From contig OY781436.1 of assembly GCA_963676875.1 (NCBI GenBank), positions 4,588,001 through 4,652,000 on the forward strand: a stretch of 64,000 nt of DNA, given 5' to 3'. Source of the DNA: UBA6244 sp963676875. Its GTDB lineage: Bacteria > Bacteroidota > Bacteroidia > Bacteroidales > F082. Of the stretch, positions 9,561 to 18,211 are shown piece by piece (position 1 is the first letter of the stretch; the number at the start of each line of letters is the position of its first letter). The translations under genes and the position numbers were made by a program. A model generated the notes under the pieces. It was given only the letters and a program-made list of their open reading frames with translations, was not told where the DNA came from and made no database searches.

Positions 9561-10619
9561 TTAATTAATTTTTACTGATCCGTAGTTGGAATTCACCGAA
9601 ATTAAAGGATTTGGGTTGGTGTTGGCACCAATTACCGCTTCCACGGAACGTTCGCCAATTTCGCGAATATCTTTCGAGATGAGGGCTTCCTTTTCGGGAA
9701 AGGACAGGTTGCCAAAGTCGGTATCTACCTTTAATTTATAGGAAGCTCCGCTCTCCACTTCGATGGTGACATTGGAAAATTCGGTTTCAAGGGATATGAT
9801 GGAGAAATCTTTTGACAGACTATTGATGGTTAGTCCGCCATAGCTCATTTCCAGGTGGGCTGCCGTGGACAACCGGCCGATTTTGATGTTGGTAAATTCC
9901 GATTCTCCCTGAATGTCCTGCATGGTTTCCACTTCAAAGTTACCCCCTTGAAGTTCCACGTTGGCTTGAAGGAGCTCATCCACTGACACATCCGAGAATT
10001 CAGACTCCAGCTTGACGTTGGTCATCTGGCCGAGGATAAGTTTTCCGTAGCTCACCTCCAGGTCCATATCAGATGCTTTGTCGATGGTGGCCTTGCCAAA
10101 ACTCATCTCCACATGGTTGTTCTTGCCTGTGAGTGAGGTGATCACCAAATCGCCGTACTCACTTTCTATTTTGGCATTCCCGGTTACTTCACCAACCCAG
10201 GCCGAGCCGAAGCTGTGTGCCAGATCCAGGTTGACCCATCGTGGCATCATCACCTCCATGGTGATTTCAATATTTTGGGAACCATCGTTTTTTCCCGAAG
10301 AAAGGCGGCAGGAAGCCTCGACTTCGCTACGGTTTCCGCTTACGCTGGTTTTAATTCTGTCCATCAGACTGTTGGCTTTGTCGGCATTGCGGGCGGTAAT
10401 TTTTGCCGTAATCTTGATGGAAATTTCCGATTTATCCCAATTTTTGCAATATACTTTACCAAACTCGTGTGAAATTTTCAGATTGGCATCTCTGTTTACT
10501 TCAAAATTCTTGTCAACCAACACTTTTTCGATGGTCTCTCCTGCCTGCAGCACCTGAAGTCCTGCGGTGAAAAACAACACTACAAGGGTTGCGAAACAAG
10601 TAGTTATTTTTCTTTTCAT
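9561..10619 (-). CDS. DUF4097-like beta-repeat exported protein
   Basis: A 352-residue protein with a signal peptide (ITTCFATLVVLFFTAGLQVLQAG). The mature part has repeated beta strands of the pattern 'LEVSYGKLILGQM', 'LESEFSDVSVDEL', 'GESEFTNIKIGRL', 'LEMSYGGLTINSL', i.e. a parallel beta-helix of ~20-residue rungs alternating 'EFs/SYG' turns. This matches the DUF4097 adhesin-like family that commonly accompanies GIN proteins. Predicted periplasmic or surface location. It lies 20 bases downstream of the anti-sigma-like gene and 90 bases before the GIN gene, all on the minus strand. Function is unknown. Confidence 0.82.
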   Translation of the reverse strand: MKRKITTCFATLVVLFFTAGLQVLQAGETIEKVLVDKNFEVNRDANLKISHEFGKVYCKNWDKSEISIKITAKITARNADKANSLMDRIKTSVSGNRSEVEASCRLSSGKNDGSQNIEITMEVMMPRWVNLDLAHSFGSAWVGEVTGNAKIESEYGDLVITSLTGKNNHVEMSFGKATIDKASDMDLEVSYGKLILGQMTNVKLESEFSDVSVDELLQANVELQGGNFEVETMQDIQGESEFTNIKIGRLSTAAHLEMSYGGLTINSLSKDFSIISLETEFSNVTIEVESGASYKLKVDTDFGNLSFPEKEALISKDIREIGERSVEAVIGANTNPNPLISVNSNYGSVKIN

Positions 10620-10639
10620 GATGATTTAATTTAAGTTGA

Positions 10640-11209
10640 TTAAAATTGTGTAAAGGGTTCTCCCACGCGGTAGCCCTGAGTGGCCATACGTGATTTATCG
10701 TTAAGACATTCTACTATTTCAGCTTTTTTGCGTTGGGTGTTTACGAGGGCCGCTTTCACCGACTCGTTGCCCGGATTTTTCTGGTATTCTTTCTCAATGC
10801 TCATCAATTGGGCATCCAATTTCTCCATTTGAAGGCGGGCGGCATCGTTGATTTCGGTGAGATGTTCGTTGTCCTTGCTGTTGGCCGTGAGCTCATCAGC
10901 TTCTTGTTCCACCTGGTTGTTATAATAGGACAGCACCTGATTTAGTTCGGGCGAAATTTGGATGGCCGTTACCTTGTTCACCGACGATGCCCTGCTCGAT
11001 TTGAATGGCTCTAATGTAAGCCAAACCACCGACAGCAGCAGCACCAGCGAAGCGGCCACCCCGTACCACATGCTCATGCCAACGGATTTTTTTTGTTGGG
11101 CTGCCTGCTTTTCCAGACGCATCAAAAACCGCTGCTGGTGGCCTTCCTGGGGTTCATCCGTTTCGAACTGCCCCTTGTTATCTTTGATTAATTCCTCAAT
11201 TTTCCACAT
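10640..11209 (-). CDS. single-pass membrane protein, probable anti-sigma factor
   Basis: A 189-residue protein with a cytoplasmic N-terminus of ~40 residues containing 'DEPQEGHQQRFLMRLEKQ', one membrane segment (GMSMWYGVAASLVLLLSVVWLTL, ~43-65), and a long charged, probably helical C-terminal part. The architecture and its 14-base overlap with the upstream ECF sigma gene are typical of Bacteroidota anti-sigma partners. The segment 'DEPQEGHQQRF' resembles the 'pp.gHf.rF' motif found at the N-terminus of such proteins. No zinc HxxxCxxC motif is visible. The assignment as sigma regulator rests on position and topology. Confidence 0.65.
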   Translation of the reverse strand: MWKIEELIKDNKGQFETDEPQEGHQQRFLMRLEKQAAQQKKSVGMSMWYGVAASLVLLLSVVWLTLEPFKSSRASSVNKVTAIQISPELNQVLSYYNNQVEQEADELTANSKDNEHLTEINDAARLQMEKLDAQLMSIEKEYQKNPGNESVKAALVNTQRKKAEIVECLNDKSRMATQGYRVGEPFTQF

Positions 11210-11783
11210 GCCAAACCTCCTTTTTACCTAATTGATTTCTCTTGTTAAGTATTTCATCGAGCAAGCGTTGACGTGCACGAAAATACCTGGTTTTAACATT
11301 GTTATATTCTAAATTCATGATTTGTGCCATTTCTTCGTAGTCCATTCCCTCAAAAAGATGCAACGAAAGCACCACCCGGTATTGGTCGGGAATGAGCTTC
11401 ATGGCGGCTTTAACTTCTTCAATCTTGCAAGCCACATCAGGCTCTTCATCAACGAGTTGCACATCCTCAGGCATCGATTGTTCGAGGTACGCTTGCTCCA
11501 GTTTTTTTCGCTTGATCAAATCCAACGAACGATTGATGACAATTCGCTTCAACCATGCACCAAAACTCGCGTTTTCGGCCAACTGATCAATTTTTTGAAA
11601 AGCATCCAAAAAAGCCTCCTGAATCACATCTTCTGCTTCTGTGGGGTCGTTAAGGATACGGTTGGCGGTGTGGTACATAGTTTTATAATAGTTGTTGTAC
11701 AATTCCATCTGCGCCTTTCGGTTGTTTTGCCGGCAGGCTGCGATTAATTCCTGATGGGGATATGTATGTAATGGTTTTATCAT
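11196..11783 (-). CDS. ECF-type RNA polymerase sigma factor (sigma-24 family)
   Basis: A 195-residue ECF sigma factor. I chose the ATG at 11783 (MIKPLHTYPHQELIAAC) because an upstream in-frame start adds 22 basic residues with no family match. Region 2 is visible as 'NRILNDPTEAEDVIQEAFLDAFQKI', then 'FGAWLKRIVINRSLDLIKR'. Region 4 is 'IPDQYRVVLSLHLFEGMDYEEMAQIMNLEYNNVKTRYFRARQRL', a clear helix-turn-helix. It is first in a four-gene minus-strand operon and overlaps the anti-sigma-like gene by 14 bases. It probably directs transcription of this envelope operon in response to an envelope signal. Confidence 0.92.
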   Translation of the reverse strand: MIKPLHTYPHQELIAACRQNNRKAQMELYNNYYKTMYHTANRILNDPTEAEDVIQEAFLDAFQKIDQLAENASFGAWLKRIVINRSLDLIKRKKLEQAYLEQSMPEDVQLVDEEPDVACKIEEVKAAMKLIPDQYRVVLSLHLFEGMDYEEMAQIMNLEYNNVKTRYFRARQRLLDEILNKRNQLGKKEVWHVEN

Positions 11784-11901
11784 TTTGCACTTACTACTCA
11801 ACAGACGAATGGATTTGTGAATGTTACACTTTTTGGGGAAATAATCCAAAAAAAAAACTCATTTCCCCAAAATTCAACTAATCACTTCATTTTCAACCCA
11901 C

Positions 11902-11932
11902 AAAAAATGCGGACAACCAGGCTGCCCGCATT
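11902..11932 (-). terminator. intrinsic terminator after small lipoprotein gene
   Basis: On the minus strand AATGCGG pairs with CCGCATT around a 13-base loop and runs directly into a T tract (A run at 11902-11907 on the plus strand). It lies 25 bases past the stop of the lipoprotein gene at 11957, separating it from the sigma-factor operon. Confidence 0.75.
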
Positions 11933-11956
11933 GAAATATAACAAAACAACAAGAAT

Positions 11957-12361
11957 TTATTTTGAAGCTACCAACTTCCGTGAGGAGGTAAACTGAAATT
12001 TCAGGGTATCGTTGGATCCCTCCCAGCTTTCCATTTGCGGGTCCTCGTAGTTGATGGAGGAGCCGTCTTTGACTATGAGATTGGAACTAACCGAGCCATT
12101 AATAAGCCGTCCGGAAACATAGAGGTAGGCATCGTATGAATTTTCGGCGGTAAACGAATAATCGAAATCGGAGGTTACGGCCATCTTGGTGACAGTGGCT
12201 CCCGACAAATCTTTGTACGCAATGGTATCAATCAACACATCTCCGCTAAATTGCATCTCGTATTTCACGGTGTAAATGGAAATAGGATCGCTGCTTGACT
12301 TGTAGCATGAACTCAGCGCAATAATGGCCGACAACAACAAAAAGTAGTAAATTTTTTTCAT
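11957..12361 (-). CDS. small lipoprotein of unknown function
   Basis: A 134-residue protein starting at the ATG at 12361. Longer in-frame starts reach back through the C9/A9 homopolymer and are rejected. The N-terminus MKKIYYFLLLSAIIALSSC is a lipoprotein signal with lipobox ALSSC (Cys19). The remaining ~115 residues are predicted beta-rich ('YTVKYEMQFSGDVLIDTIAYKD', 'VTSDFDYSFTAENSYDAYLYVSG'), resembling small immunoglobulin-like outer-membrane lipoproteins of Bacteroidota. No recognised family. It has its own terminator downstream and is divergent from the nitronate monooxygenase gene. Confidence 0.8.
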   Translation of the reverse strand: MKKIYYFLLLSAIIALSSCYKSSSDPISIYTVKYEMQFSGDVLIDTIAYKDLSGATVTKMAVTSDFDYSFTAENSYDAYLYVSGRLINGSVSSNLIVKDGSSINYEDPQMESWEGSNDTLKFQFTSSRKLVASK

Positions 12362-12481
12362 GGAACGATAGTATTTTATTTTAATATGGGTCTTCAGAAA
12401 ACCAAAAGTAAGCATGTTTTGGATATGTTGCAAAAGTTCAGTTAATTTTTTTTTGGTTTTTGTCTGATTGGGATAAAAACA

Positions 12482-12499
12482 CCCCCCCCCAAAAAAAAA
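12482..12499. repeat. adjacent homopolymers C9 and A9
   Basis: Nine C residues (12482-12490) are immediately followed by nine A residues (12491-12499). They lie in the spacer between the divergent lipoprotein gene (start 12361) and the nitronate monooxygenase promoter at 12525. Such tracts are prone to slippage. Confidence 0.9.
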
Positions 12500-12524
12500 T
12501 CTCCTCATACAACGGATTGATTGC

Positions 12525-12532
12525 TACCTTTG
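12525..12532 (+). promoter_or_regulatory. -7 promoter element TACCTTTG upstream of nmo gene
   Basis: TACCTTTG matches the Bacteroidota consensus TAnnTTTG and lies 21 bases before the ATG at 12554. No good TTG -33 element is seen at 19-23 bases upstream, where the sequence is the end of the A9 tract. Confidence 0.55.
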
Positions 12533-12553
12533 TCATTACCGAATATTGACATA

Positions 12554-13516
12554 ATGAAAAAGAGTTTTCCCCTTTTTGACGAACTTGGTGCCAAATATCC
12601 TATCCTGATGGCGCCCATGTTTCTGGTTACCAACACTTCCATGATGGTGGCTGCGCTGAACAGTGGCATTACCGCCGCTGTTCCTGCTCTTAATTTTCGT
12701 ACCGACGAAGCGCTAAGAGCGGCCATTCTCGATATCAGAAAAGCCACCGACAAACCCTTTGGCGTCAACCTCATCGTAAATAAATCAAATGTTCGATACC
12801 ACCAACAGCTAAAAACTTGTGTGGAACTTAAAGTGGGTTTTATCATCACCTCATTGGGAAACCCGCAGGAGACCATCGACTTGTGCAAACCGGCCGGAAT
12901 CAAGGTTTTTTGTGATGTGGTGGACCTGAATTACGCCAAAAAAGTAGCCGCCCAGGGTGCGGATGCACTCATTGCCGTGAGCTCACGCGCGGGAGGTCAT
13001 GCAGGCAACCTTAGCCCGGAGGAGCTCGTGCCCATGCTTAAAAAAGAAGTCAACATCCCTGTGATTTCTGCCGGAGGAATTTCCACCCATGGAACCTTGC
13101 AACATGCACTGGACTTGGGTACCGATGGGGTTTCGGTGGGCACAGTTTTTATCGCCTCCAACGAAGCCGGTGTGTCGGATGAATACAAACAGGCGTTGGT
13201 TAACTATTCGGCCAAAGACATTGTGCTGACCAAAATGATTTCGGGAACACCCCTCACCGTCATCAACACACCCTACGTGCAGTCACTGGGCACCAAACCG
13301 GGTTTCCTCAACCGGATGTTAAACAAAAACAAACACCTGAAAAAATACATCAAAATGCTCATCGCCGTAAAAGGCATGAAAGCCATCGAAAAAGCAGCAT
13401 TCGGAGCCACCTACAAAACCGTTTGGGTGGCCGGGAAATCCATCGACAACATTCACGAAATCAAACCCATAAGCGAAATTGTGGCAGATTTGGTAACAGC
13501 ACCTACAAATGAGTGA
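12554..13516 (+). CDS. nitronate monooxygenase / 2-nitropropane dioxygenase family flavoprotein
   Basis: A 320-residue FMN-dependent TIM-barrel enzyme. The start at 12554 (MKKSFPLFDELGAKYPILMAPM) is preferred over a more distant one because the promoter element lies between them. Family signatures: 'YPILMAPMFLVTNTSMMVAALNSG' at the N-terminus, 'GVNLIV', 'AVSSRAGGHAG' (phosphate/FMN loop with the conserved His) and 'PVISAGGISTHGTLQHALDLGTDGVSVGTVF'. These enzymes oxidise alkyl nitronates; some members are enoyl-reductase-like, so the substrate is not certain. The stop overlaps the next gene's start by 8 bases, so it probably leads the envelope operon that follows. Confidence 0.88.
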   Translation: MKKSFPLFDELGAKYPILMAPMFLVTNTSMMVAALNSGITAAVPALNFRTDEALRAAILDIRKATDKPFGVNLIVNKSNVRYHQQLKTCVELKVGFIITSLGNPQETIDLCKPAGIKVFCDVVDLNYAKKVAAQGADALIAVSSRAGGHAGNLSPEELVPMLKKEVNIPVISAGGISTHGTLQHALDLGTDGVSVGTVFIASNEAGVSDEYKQALVNYSAKDIVLTKMISGTPLTVINTPYVQSLGTKPGFLNRMLNKNKHLKKYIKMLIAVKGMKAIEKAAFGATYKTVWVAGKSIDNIHEIKPISEIVADLVTAPTNE

Positions 13517-14273
13517 CCTCCATCAAAATACCGGTAAATTCAAAATTCCTTGGGCGTACATCCTTTGGTTATCCACCTTTTATGTGTTTGTTTTTTCTTC
13601 GGCAATGGCCCAAACTGCTTCCGGACCGGACGAGCTACGGCGGGTACTCGATTCGGCGAACAGGGTCTATGGTTCGAGCGACATGCTCGTCAACGGAGCT
13701 GTGTATTTCCAGCAAAACAGAATGGCTTTGGGAAGTCCGTTTTTGTACTCTCCCGATTTCATCCCCGGAAATGTTTATGTTGGAAATCAGCAATTTGAGC
13801 AATGCAACCTAAGCTATGACATCGTGTCTCAGGAGCTGATCCTTAAAACAGCCATGCCCAATGGAACCTTCATGCCCATACGTCTCGACCCCATGCTCGT
13901 GGATTCGTTTACCCTTAACAATCAAATATTTGTGAGTGCTCATTTGCTCAGCTCACAACTTAAAGTTCCCTACGTACTGGCCATCAACGAGGGGTCCGGG
14001 CGTTTGGTGGCCGTTTATTCCAAACAGTTTATCAATACCTACAATGCCACCTCACCTCAGGGAAAATTCAGCAGCACCAAAAGGGTTTTGTATTTGGTTT
14101 CGGAGGAAGGACTGGTGCGCATTCGCTCAAAAAAGGACTTGTTGAAACAATTCCCGGACAAAAAGAAATGGATGACCGCACGTTGGTCGGGGATGAATAT
14201 AAAATTCAAAAACATTTCTCCCGACCAGTTGCGTTGGCTACTCGACTTTAAAGAAACAAACAACAATTTCTGA
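13509..14273 (+). CDS. exported protein of unknown function preceding TonB receptor
   Basis: A 254-residue protein with a signal peptide after a short polar leader (IPWAYILWLSTFYVFVFSSAMA). I do not recognise a named family. The mature part reads as beta-rich: 'YVGNQQFEQCNLSYDIVSQELIL' and 'MPIRLDPMLVDSFTLNNQIFV', ending with 'SEEGLVRIRSKKDLLKQFPDKKKWM', which resembles sequences found in Bacteroidota periplasmic proteins encoded beside TonB receptors. It overlaps the nitronate monooxygenase gene by 8 bases and lies 1 base before the receptor gene. The context suggests a periplasmic accessory of that receptor; this is inference. Confidence 0.8.
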   Translation: MSDLHQNTGKFKIPWAYILWLSTFYVFVFSSAMAQTASGPDELRRVLDSANRVYGSSDMLVNGAVYFQQNRMALGSPFLYSPDFIPGNVYVGNQQFEQCNLSYDIVSQELILKTAMPNGTFMPIRLDPMLVDSFTLNNQIFVSAHLLSSQLKVPYVLAINEGSGRLVAVYSKQFINTYNATSPQGKFSSTKRVLYLVSEEGLVRIRSKKDLLKQFPDKKKWMTARWSGMNIKFKNISPDQLRWLLDFKETNNNF

Positions 14274-14274
14274 C

Positions 14275-17061
14275 ATGCACAGGAACCCACCACATATAGC
14301 CCTTTTGCTCATTTGGATGCTATTGCTGAGCGTTTCCGGTTTTGGTCAACATAAGGATAGGAAGGTTCCTGCCAACCTAAATGGACAATCGTGGAGCGAG
14401 TTCAGGCAGCAAACAGAGCGATTGTTTGGGGTAAACTACTATCTCCAACCCGACAGCCTGCCCGATTTCCGGGTTCAGGTTAGTTCCGACAGTCTCGACC
14501 TGCCTACCGTTCTCAGGACTAACCTGCAACCACTAGGTTATGAGGTAGCCACGGATGGAAAGGGCAGCTTTTTCATTACCCATGACAAAGAAATTAAAAC
14601 AGACCTGCCCTTGGGATTTTTCACGCAAGTGGACGCAGGCATACAGGTAAAACAACAAGTGGAAAAACAGGCTGCTCAAGGAAATCTGGCCACCAGCAAT
14701 GTGTATGTGCCCAAGACCATCATCATTGGCGACAAAGGCCGTCAGACCTCACAAAAAAAGTATAAGTTGAGCGGACGGGTGGTGGGCTCCGGCGATGGTC
14801 TGCCCATTGTGGGGGGAACCATTTACATCGACGAACTGGCCACCGGCACGACTACGGATGAAGATGGGCACTACCAAATTATGTTAAGTCCGGGATATTA
14901 CACACTGGTTTTCAACAGTCTGGAAAGCATCGAACGAAATGTAAAAATCGATTTCCGTTCGGCAGGAAACCTGGATATCACCCTCGACCAAAACCTGTAT
15001 CTGCTTCAGGAAGTGGAAGTAAAATCGTCGCAGAACCACAATGTACGAGGCACACAAATGGGTTTTGACAAACTTACGGGTAAGATGATAAAAGAAATTC
15101 CCGTGGTACTGGGCGAGCAAGATATCATTCGGGTGGCATTGCTGCTTCCGGGAGTGACATCGGTGGGCGAAGGGGCTTCGGGCTACAATGTGCGGGGAAG
15201 TCCTGCCGACCAAAACCTTTTTTACATTGAAGGTACTCCCGTTTACAACACCTCACACCTCTTTGGATTCTTTTCGGCCTTCAATCCGGACATCATCGAC
15301 AATTTCACCTTATATAAAGGGAGTATTCCGGCACGTTTTGGCGGACGCCTGGCCAGCATTTTCGACGTAAGTACCAAAACCGGCAATATGGAGCATTTTT
15401 CGGCACGTGGCGGCATCAGTCCCATTACTGCCAGGTTGATGGCTGAAGGTCCGATTGTAAAAGAAAAAGTGAGCTATATCGCCGGAGTCAGGTCCACCTA
15501 TTCCGATTGGGTGCTCAAATTGGTAAAAGATCCCGAAATACGTAATTCAACCGCCTATTTTGGCGATGCTGTGTTGGGTTTTGATGCCCGGATCAATACC
15601 CAAAACAAGTTGAAACTTTTTGGTTATTACAGCGAAGACCGGATAAAATTGGCCGACGACACGCGCTATCTGTTTAAAAATCAAGGGGCTTCACTCGATT
15701 GGGGTCACAGCTTCAAAAACAAACACGACTTTAATCTGTCGATGATCTATTCTGACTATCAATTCGTGGAAGAAAACTCCGAACTGGTGATTGCTGCTTA
15801 CAAGCAGAATTACCGTTTGCAGCACAACCAATTGAATTTCACACTCAATCTCCGTCCCACGGAAAGCCATACCCTCAACATGGGAATCAGCGGAATACTG
15901 TACAACCTCGATCGTGGTCAACACCTGCCGCTCAACAACGAGTCCAAGGAAGTACCCATTAATTTTGGTAAGGAAAAAGCCATCGAGTCCGCCATTTTCA
16001 TCAGCGATGAATGGAAGGTTTCGCCCCTGATCACATTGGTAGGCGGACTGCGATACAACGCTTATGCTTATCTTGGACCAAAGTCGGTATTTCGTTACCG
16101 GCCCGATGCACCGCTCAACTCCACCACCATTATCGACACCTTGCAGTTTGCCAACAATGAGGTGATAAAAACCTATGGAGGGCTTGATTATCGGCTGTCG
16201 GCCATCTTTCTGCTCAACCCCAACCTTTCGGTGAAGTTGGGATACAACCGACTCCATCAATACATTTTCATGCTCAGCAACACCATCGCCTTATCGCCTT
16301 CAGATACCTGGAAATTAGCCGACTACAACATCAAACCCATGCGAGGCGATCAGTTTTCGGCCGGACTGTATGGCAATTTCGGTAAAAATCTGGAGGCTTC
16401 CATCGAGGGATATTACAAAAAAGTTAACGATTTGGTGGAATATAAAGACGGAGCCGATTTGGTTACAAGCAAGGTGGTGGAATGGGATATTCTTCAAGGC
16501 GAGCTGGATGCCTACGGGGTGGAGTTGATGATTAAGAAACCTTTCGGGAAACTCAATGGATGGGTCAACTACAGCTACGCCCATTCTTCTGTATTGGTAA
16601 ACAACCATATCACAGGCGAAAAAATCAACTTCGGACAACGATATCCCTCCAACTACGACCATCCGCACACGGTAAATGTAGTAGCCAATTTCAAGGCATC
16701 GCGGAGGTTGATACTTTCCGGAAACCTCATTTACTCCACCGGACGTCCCATCACCTACCCCACGGCCATCTATTATCAGGATGGACAAAAAATCCTGCAT
16801 TACAGTCAACGCAACGAATACCGGATCCCCGACTATTTCCGTATCGATTTGGCAGTGAAGCTGGAAGGGAACCTTGTGTCGAAAAAATTGGCACATGGCA
16901 TGTTTATTTTTTCGGTATATAATGTAACCGGTCGTAAAAATGCCTATTCGGTATATTTTAAAACTGAAGATGGAAAAATCAATGGATATAAGATGTCGAT
17001 ATTTGGAACGCAAATATTTTCAGTTACTTACGATTTTAAACTAGGAAATTATGCGGATTAA
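14275..17061 (+). CDS. TonB-dependent receptor with STN and carboxypeptidase-regulatory-like domains
   Basis: A 928-residue outer-membrane receptor. Order: signal peptide (1-25, ending VSGFGQ); an STN-like domain (~35-105, 'FGVNYYLQPDSLPDFRVQVSSD...LGYEV'); a linker; a CarboxypepD_reg-like fold (~163-250, 'KLSGRVVGSGDGLPIVGGTIYIDE...TTTDEDGHYQI'); a plug ('EIPVVLGEQDIIRVALLLPGVTSVGEGASGYNVRGSPADQNLFYIEGTPVYN'); and a long beta-barrel. STN domains normally signal to a FecR-type anti-sigma factor, but none is adjacent. It is followed with an 11-base overlap by a DUF4249 lipoprotein, its usual partner in Bacteroidota. Substrate unknown. Confidence 0.93.
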   Translation: MHRNPPHIALLLIWMLLLSVSGFGQHKDRKVPANLNGQSWSEFRQQTERLFGVNYYLQPDSLPDFRVQVSSDSLDLPTVLRTNLQPLGYEVATDGKGSFFITHDKEIKTDLPLGFFTQVDAGIQVKQQVEKQAAQGNLATSNVYVPKTIIIGDKGRQTSQKKYKLSGRVVGSGDGLPIVGGTIYIDELATGTTTDEDGHYQIMLSPGYYTLVFNSLESIERNVKIDFRSAGNLDITLDQNLYLLQEVEVKSSQNHNVRGTQMGFDKLTGKMIKEIPVVLGEQDIIRVALLLPGVTSVGEGASGYNVRGSPADQNLFYIEGTPVYNTSHLFGFFSAFNPDIIDNFTLYKGSIPARFGGRLASIFDVSTKTGNMEHFSARGGISPITARLMAEGPIVKEKVSYIAGVRSTYSDWVLKLVKDPEIRNSTAYFGDAVLGFDARINTQNKLKLFGYYSEDRIKLADDTRYLFKNQGASLDWGHSFKNKHDFNLSMIYSDYQFVEENSELVIAAYKQNYRLQHNQLNFTLNLRPTESHTLNMGISGILYNLDRGQHLPLNNESKEVPINFGKEKAIESAIFISDEWKVSPLITLVGGLRYNAYAYLGPKSVFRYRPDAPLNSTTIIDTLQFANNEVIKTYGGLDYRLSAIFLLNPNLSVKLGYNRLHQYIFMLSNTIALSPSDTWKLADYNIKPMRGDQFSAGLYGNFGKNLEASIEGYYKKVNDLVEYKDGADLVTSKVVEWDILQGELDAYGVELMIKKPFGKLNGWVNYSYAHSSVLVNNHITGEKINFGQRYPSNYDHPHTVNVVANFKASRRLILSGNLIYSTGRPITYPTAIYYQDGQKILHYSQRNEYRIPDYFRIDLAVKLEGNLVSKKLAHGMFIFSVYNVTGRKNAYSVYFKTEDGKINGYKMSIFGTQIFSVTYDFKLGNYAD

Positions 17062-18202
17062 AAACCTACTCATATTAGCGCTGGCATTTTGGACAATGAC
17101 TTCTTGTGTGGATGAATATTGGCCCGACATCAACAAATACGAAAACCTGCTGGTGGTGGATGGTTTGCTCACAAACGACGACGAACCCGTGGTGGTAAAA
17201 CTATCACTTTCGAGTTCCATCAACAGCAATTCCATAACGCCACTAACAGGAGCCGAACTGCGCTTATCCACCCTTCTCGGATCTTCATTTTTATACTTTG
17301 CAGAAACAGAACCCGGCACCTATCAGCTTATCGACTCCTCCTACAGGGGACAAATCAACCAATTTTACCAACTGCATATTACTTTGCCCAATGGCAAACA
17401 ATATGCTTCCGACCTCTGCCAGCTCGCGCCTCCCGCTCCCATCGACTCGGTTTACGGACTCCCCGAGATAAAAGAAGTATCAGGCTATTCGCACAATTTG
17501 GAAGGTATTCAGTTTTATATCAACAACCACAACGATGCTGCCGACACCAGCTATTATTTGTGGAGATGCGATCAAACCTACGAATACACGGCCACCTTTA
17601 CCCTGGACTATATCTGGCAGGGATACTACATCACGGTGAGTAACCCGGATACCTTGCGCAGATGCTGGCGAACCAAACAAGTGAGCGAATTGCTTACCTA
17701 TACCACCAAAAACCTGAATTCGCAGGTGCTTACCCACATTCCATTGAATTTTGCCTCCACCGAATCCAAGATGCTGAGCATTAGATATAGCCTGTTGGTG
17801 AAGCAGTTAAGTATTTCTGAGGCTGCCTTCAACTTTTGGGATGCCTTACGTCAACAAAATATCGAACAGGGAAATTTGTACGCACGTCAACCCATCCAAA
17901 TTCGGGGGAACGTTCATAACCTGGATGATGCCGACGAACCGGTTTTAGGGTATTTTACGGTTGCCGGAATGACCAAAAAGCGCATCTATGTGAACCGGCC
18001 ATCCCAGTTGAATTTCTATTACAATGTGTGCACCCCCGATTTCGAATCGATGATGTACTTGGGTGCTTCACCGCCCATCTTTTGGCCCATTTATATCACC
18101 GATGTGCCCGGCGAGGGACGCGCCATGGCCGGAAATGATGTGTGTTTCGATTGTCGCCTCGAAGGAGGTTCATTAACCCCACCCGATTTTTGGGAACCTT
18201 AA
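17051..18202 (+). CDS. DUF4249 lipoprotein
   Basis: A 383-residue lipoprotein (signal MRIKNLLILALAFWTMTSC, lipobox TMTSC, Cys19) of the DUF4249 family. Family traits are the 'YENLLVVDGLLTNDDEPVVVKLSLSSSI' strand pair right after the anchor, an Ig-like first domain, and a late cysteine-containing tail (VCTPDF..., CFDCRLEGGS). It overlaps the receptor stop by 11 bases. DUF4249 proteins are encoded beside TonB-dependent receptors and are thought to be surface accessory lipoproteins; no activity is established. Confidence 0.9.
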   Translation: MRIKNLLILALAFWTMTSCVDEYWPDINKYENLLVVDGLLTNDDEPVVVKLSLSSSINSNSITPLTGAELRLSTLLGSSFLYFAETEPGTYQLIDSSYRGQINQFYQLHITLPNGKQYASDLCQLAPPAPIDSVYGLPEIKEVSGYSHNLEGIQFYINNHNDAADTSYYLWRCDQTYEYTATFTLDYIWQGYYITVSNPDTLRRCWRTKQVSELLTYTTKNLNSQVLTHIPLNFASTESKMLSIRYSLLVKQLSISEAAFNFWDALRQQNIEQGNLYARQPIQIRGNVHNLDDADEPVLGYFTVAGMTKKRIYVNRPSQLNFYYNVCTPDFESMMYLGASPPIFWPIYITDVPGEGRAMAGNDVCFDCRLEGGSLTPPDFWEP

Positions 18203-18211
18203 CGATGAGTT

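Noticed and set aside
12361..12508. Extended N-terminus of the small lipoprotein
   Set aside because: It would translate the A9/C9 homopolymer and place a lipoprotein signal in mid-protein.
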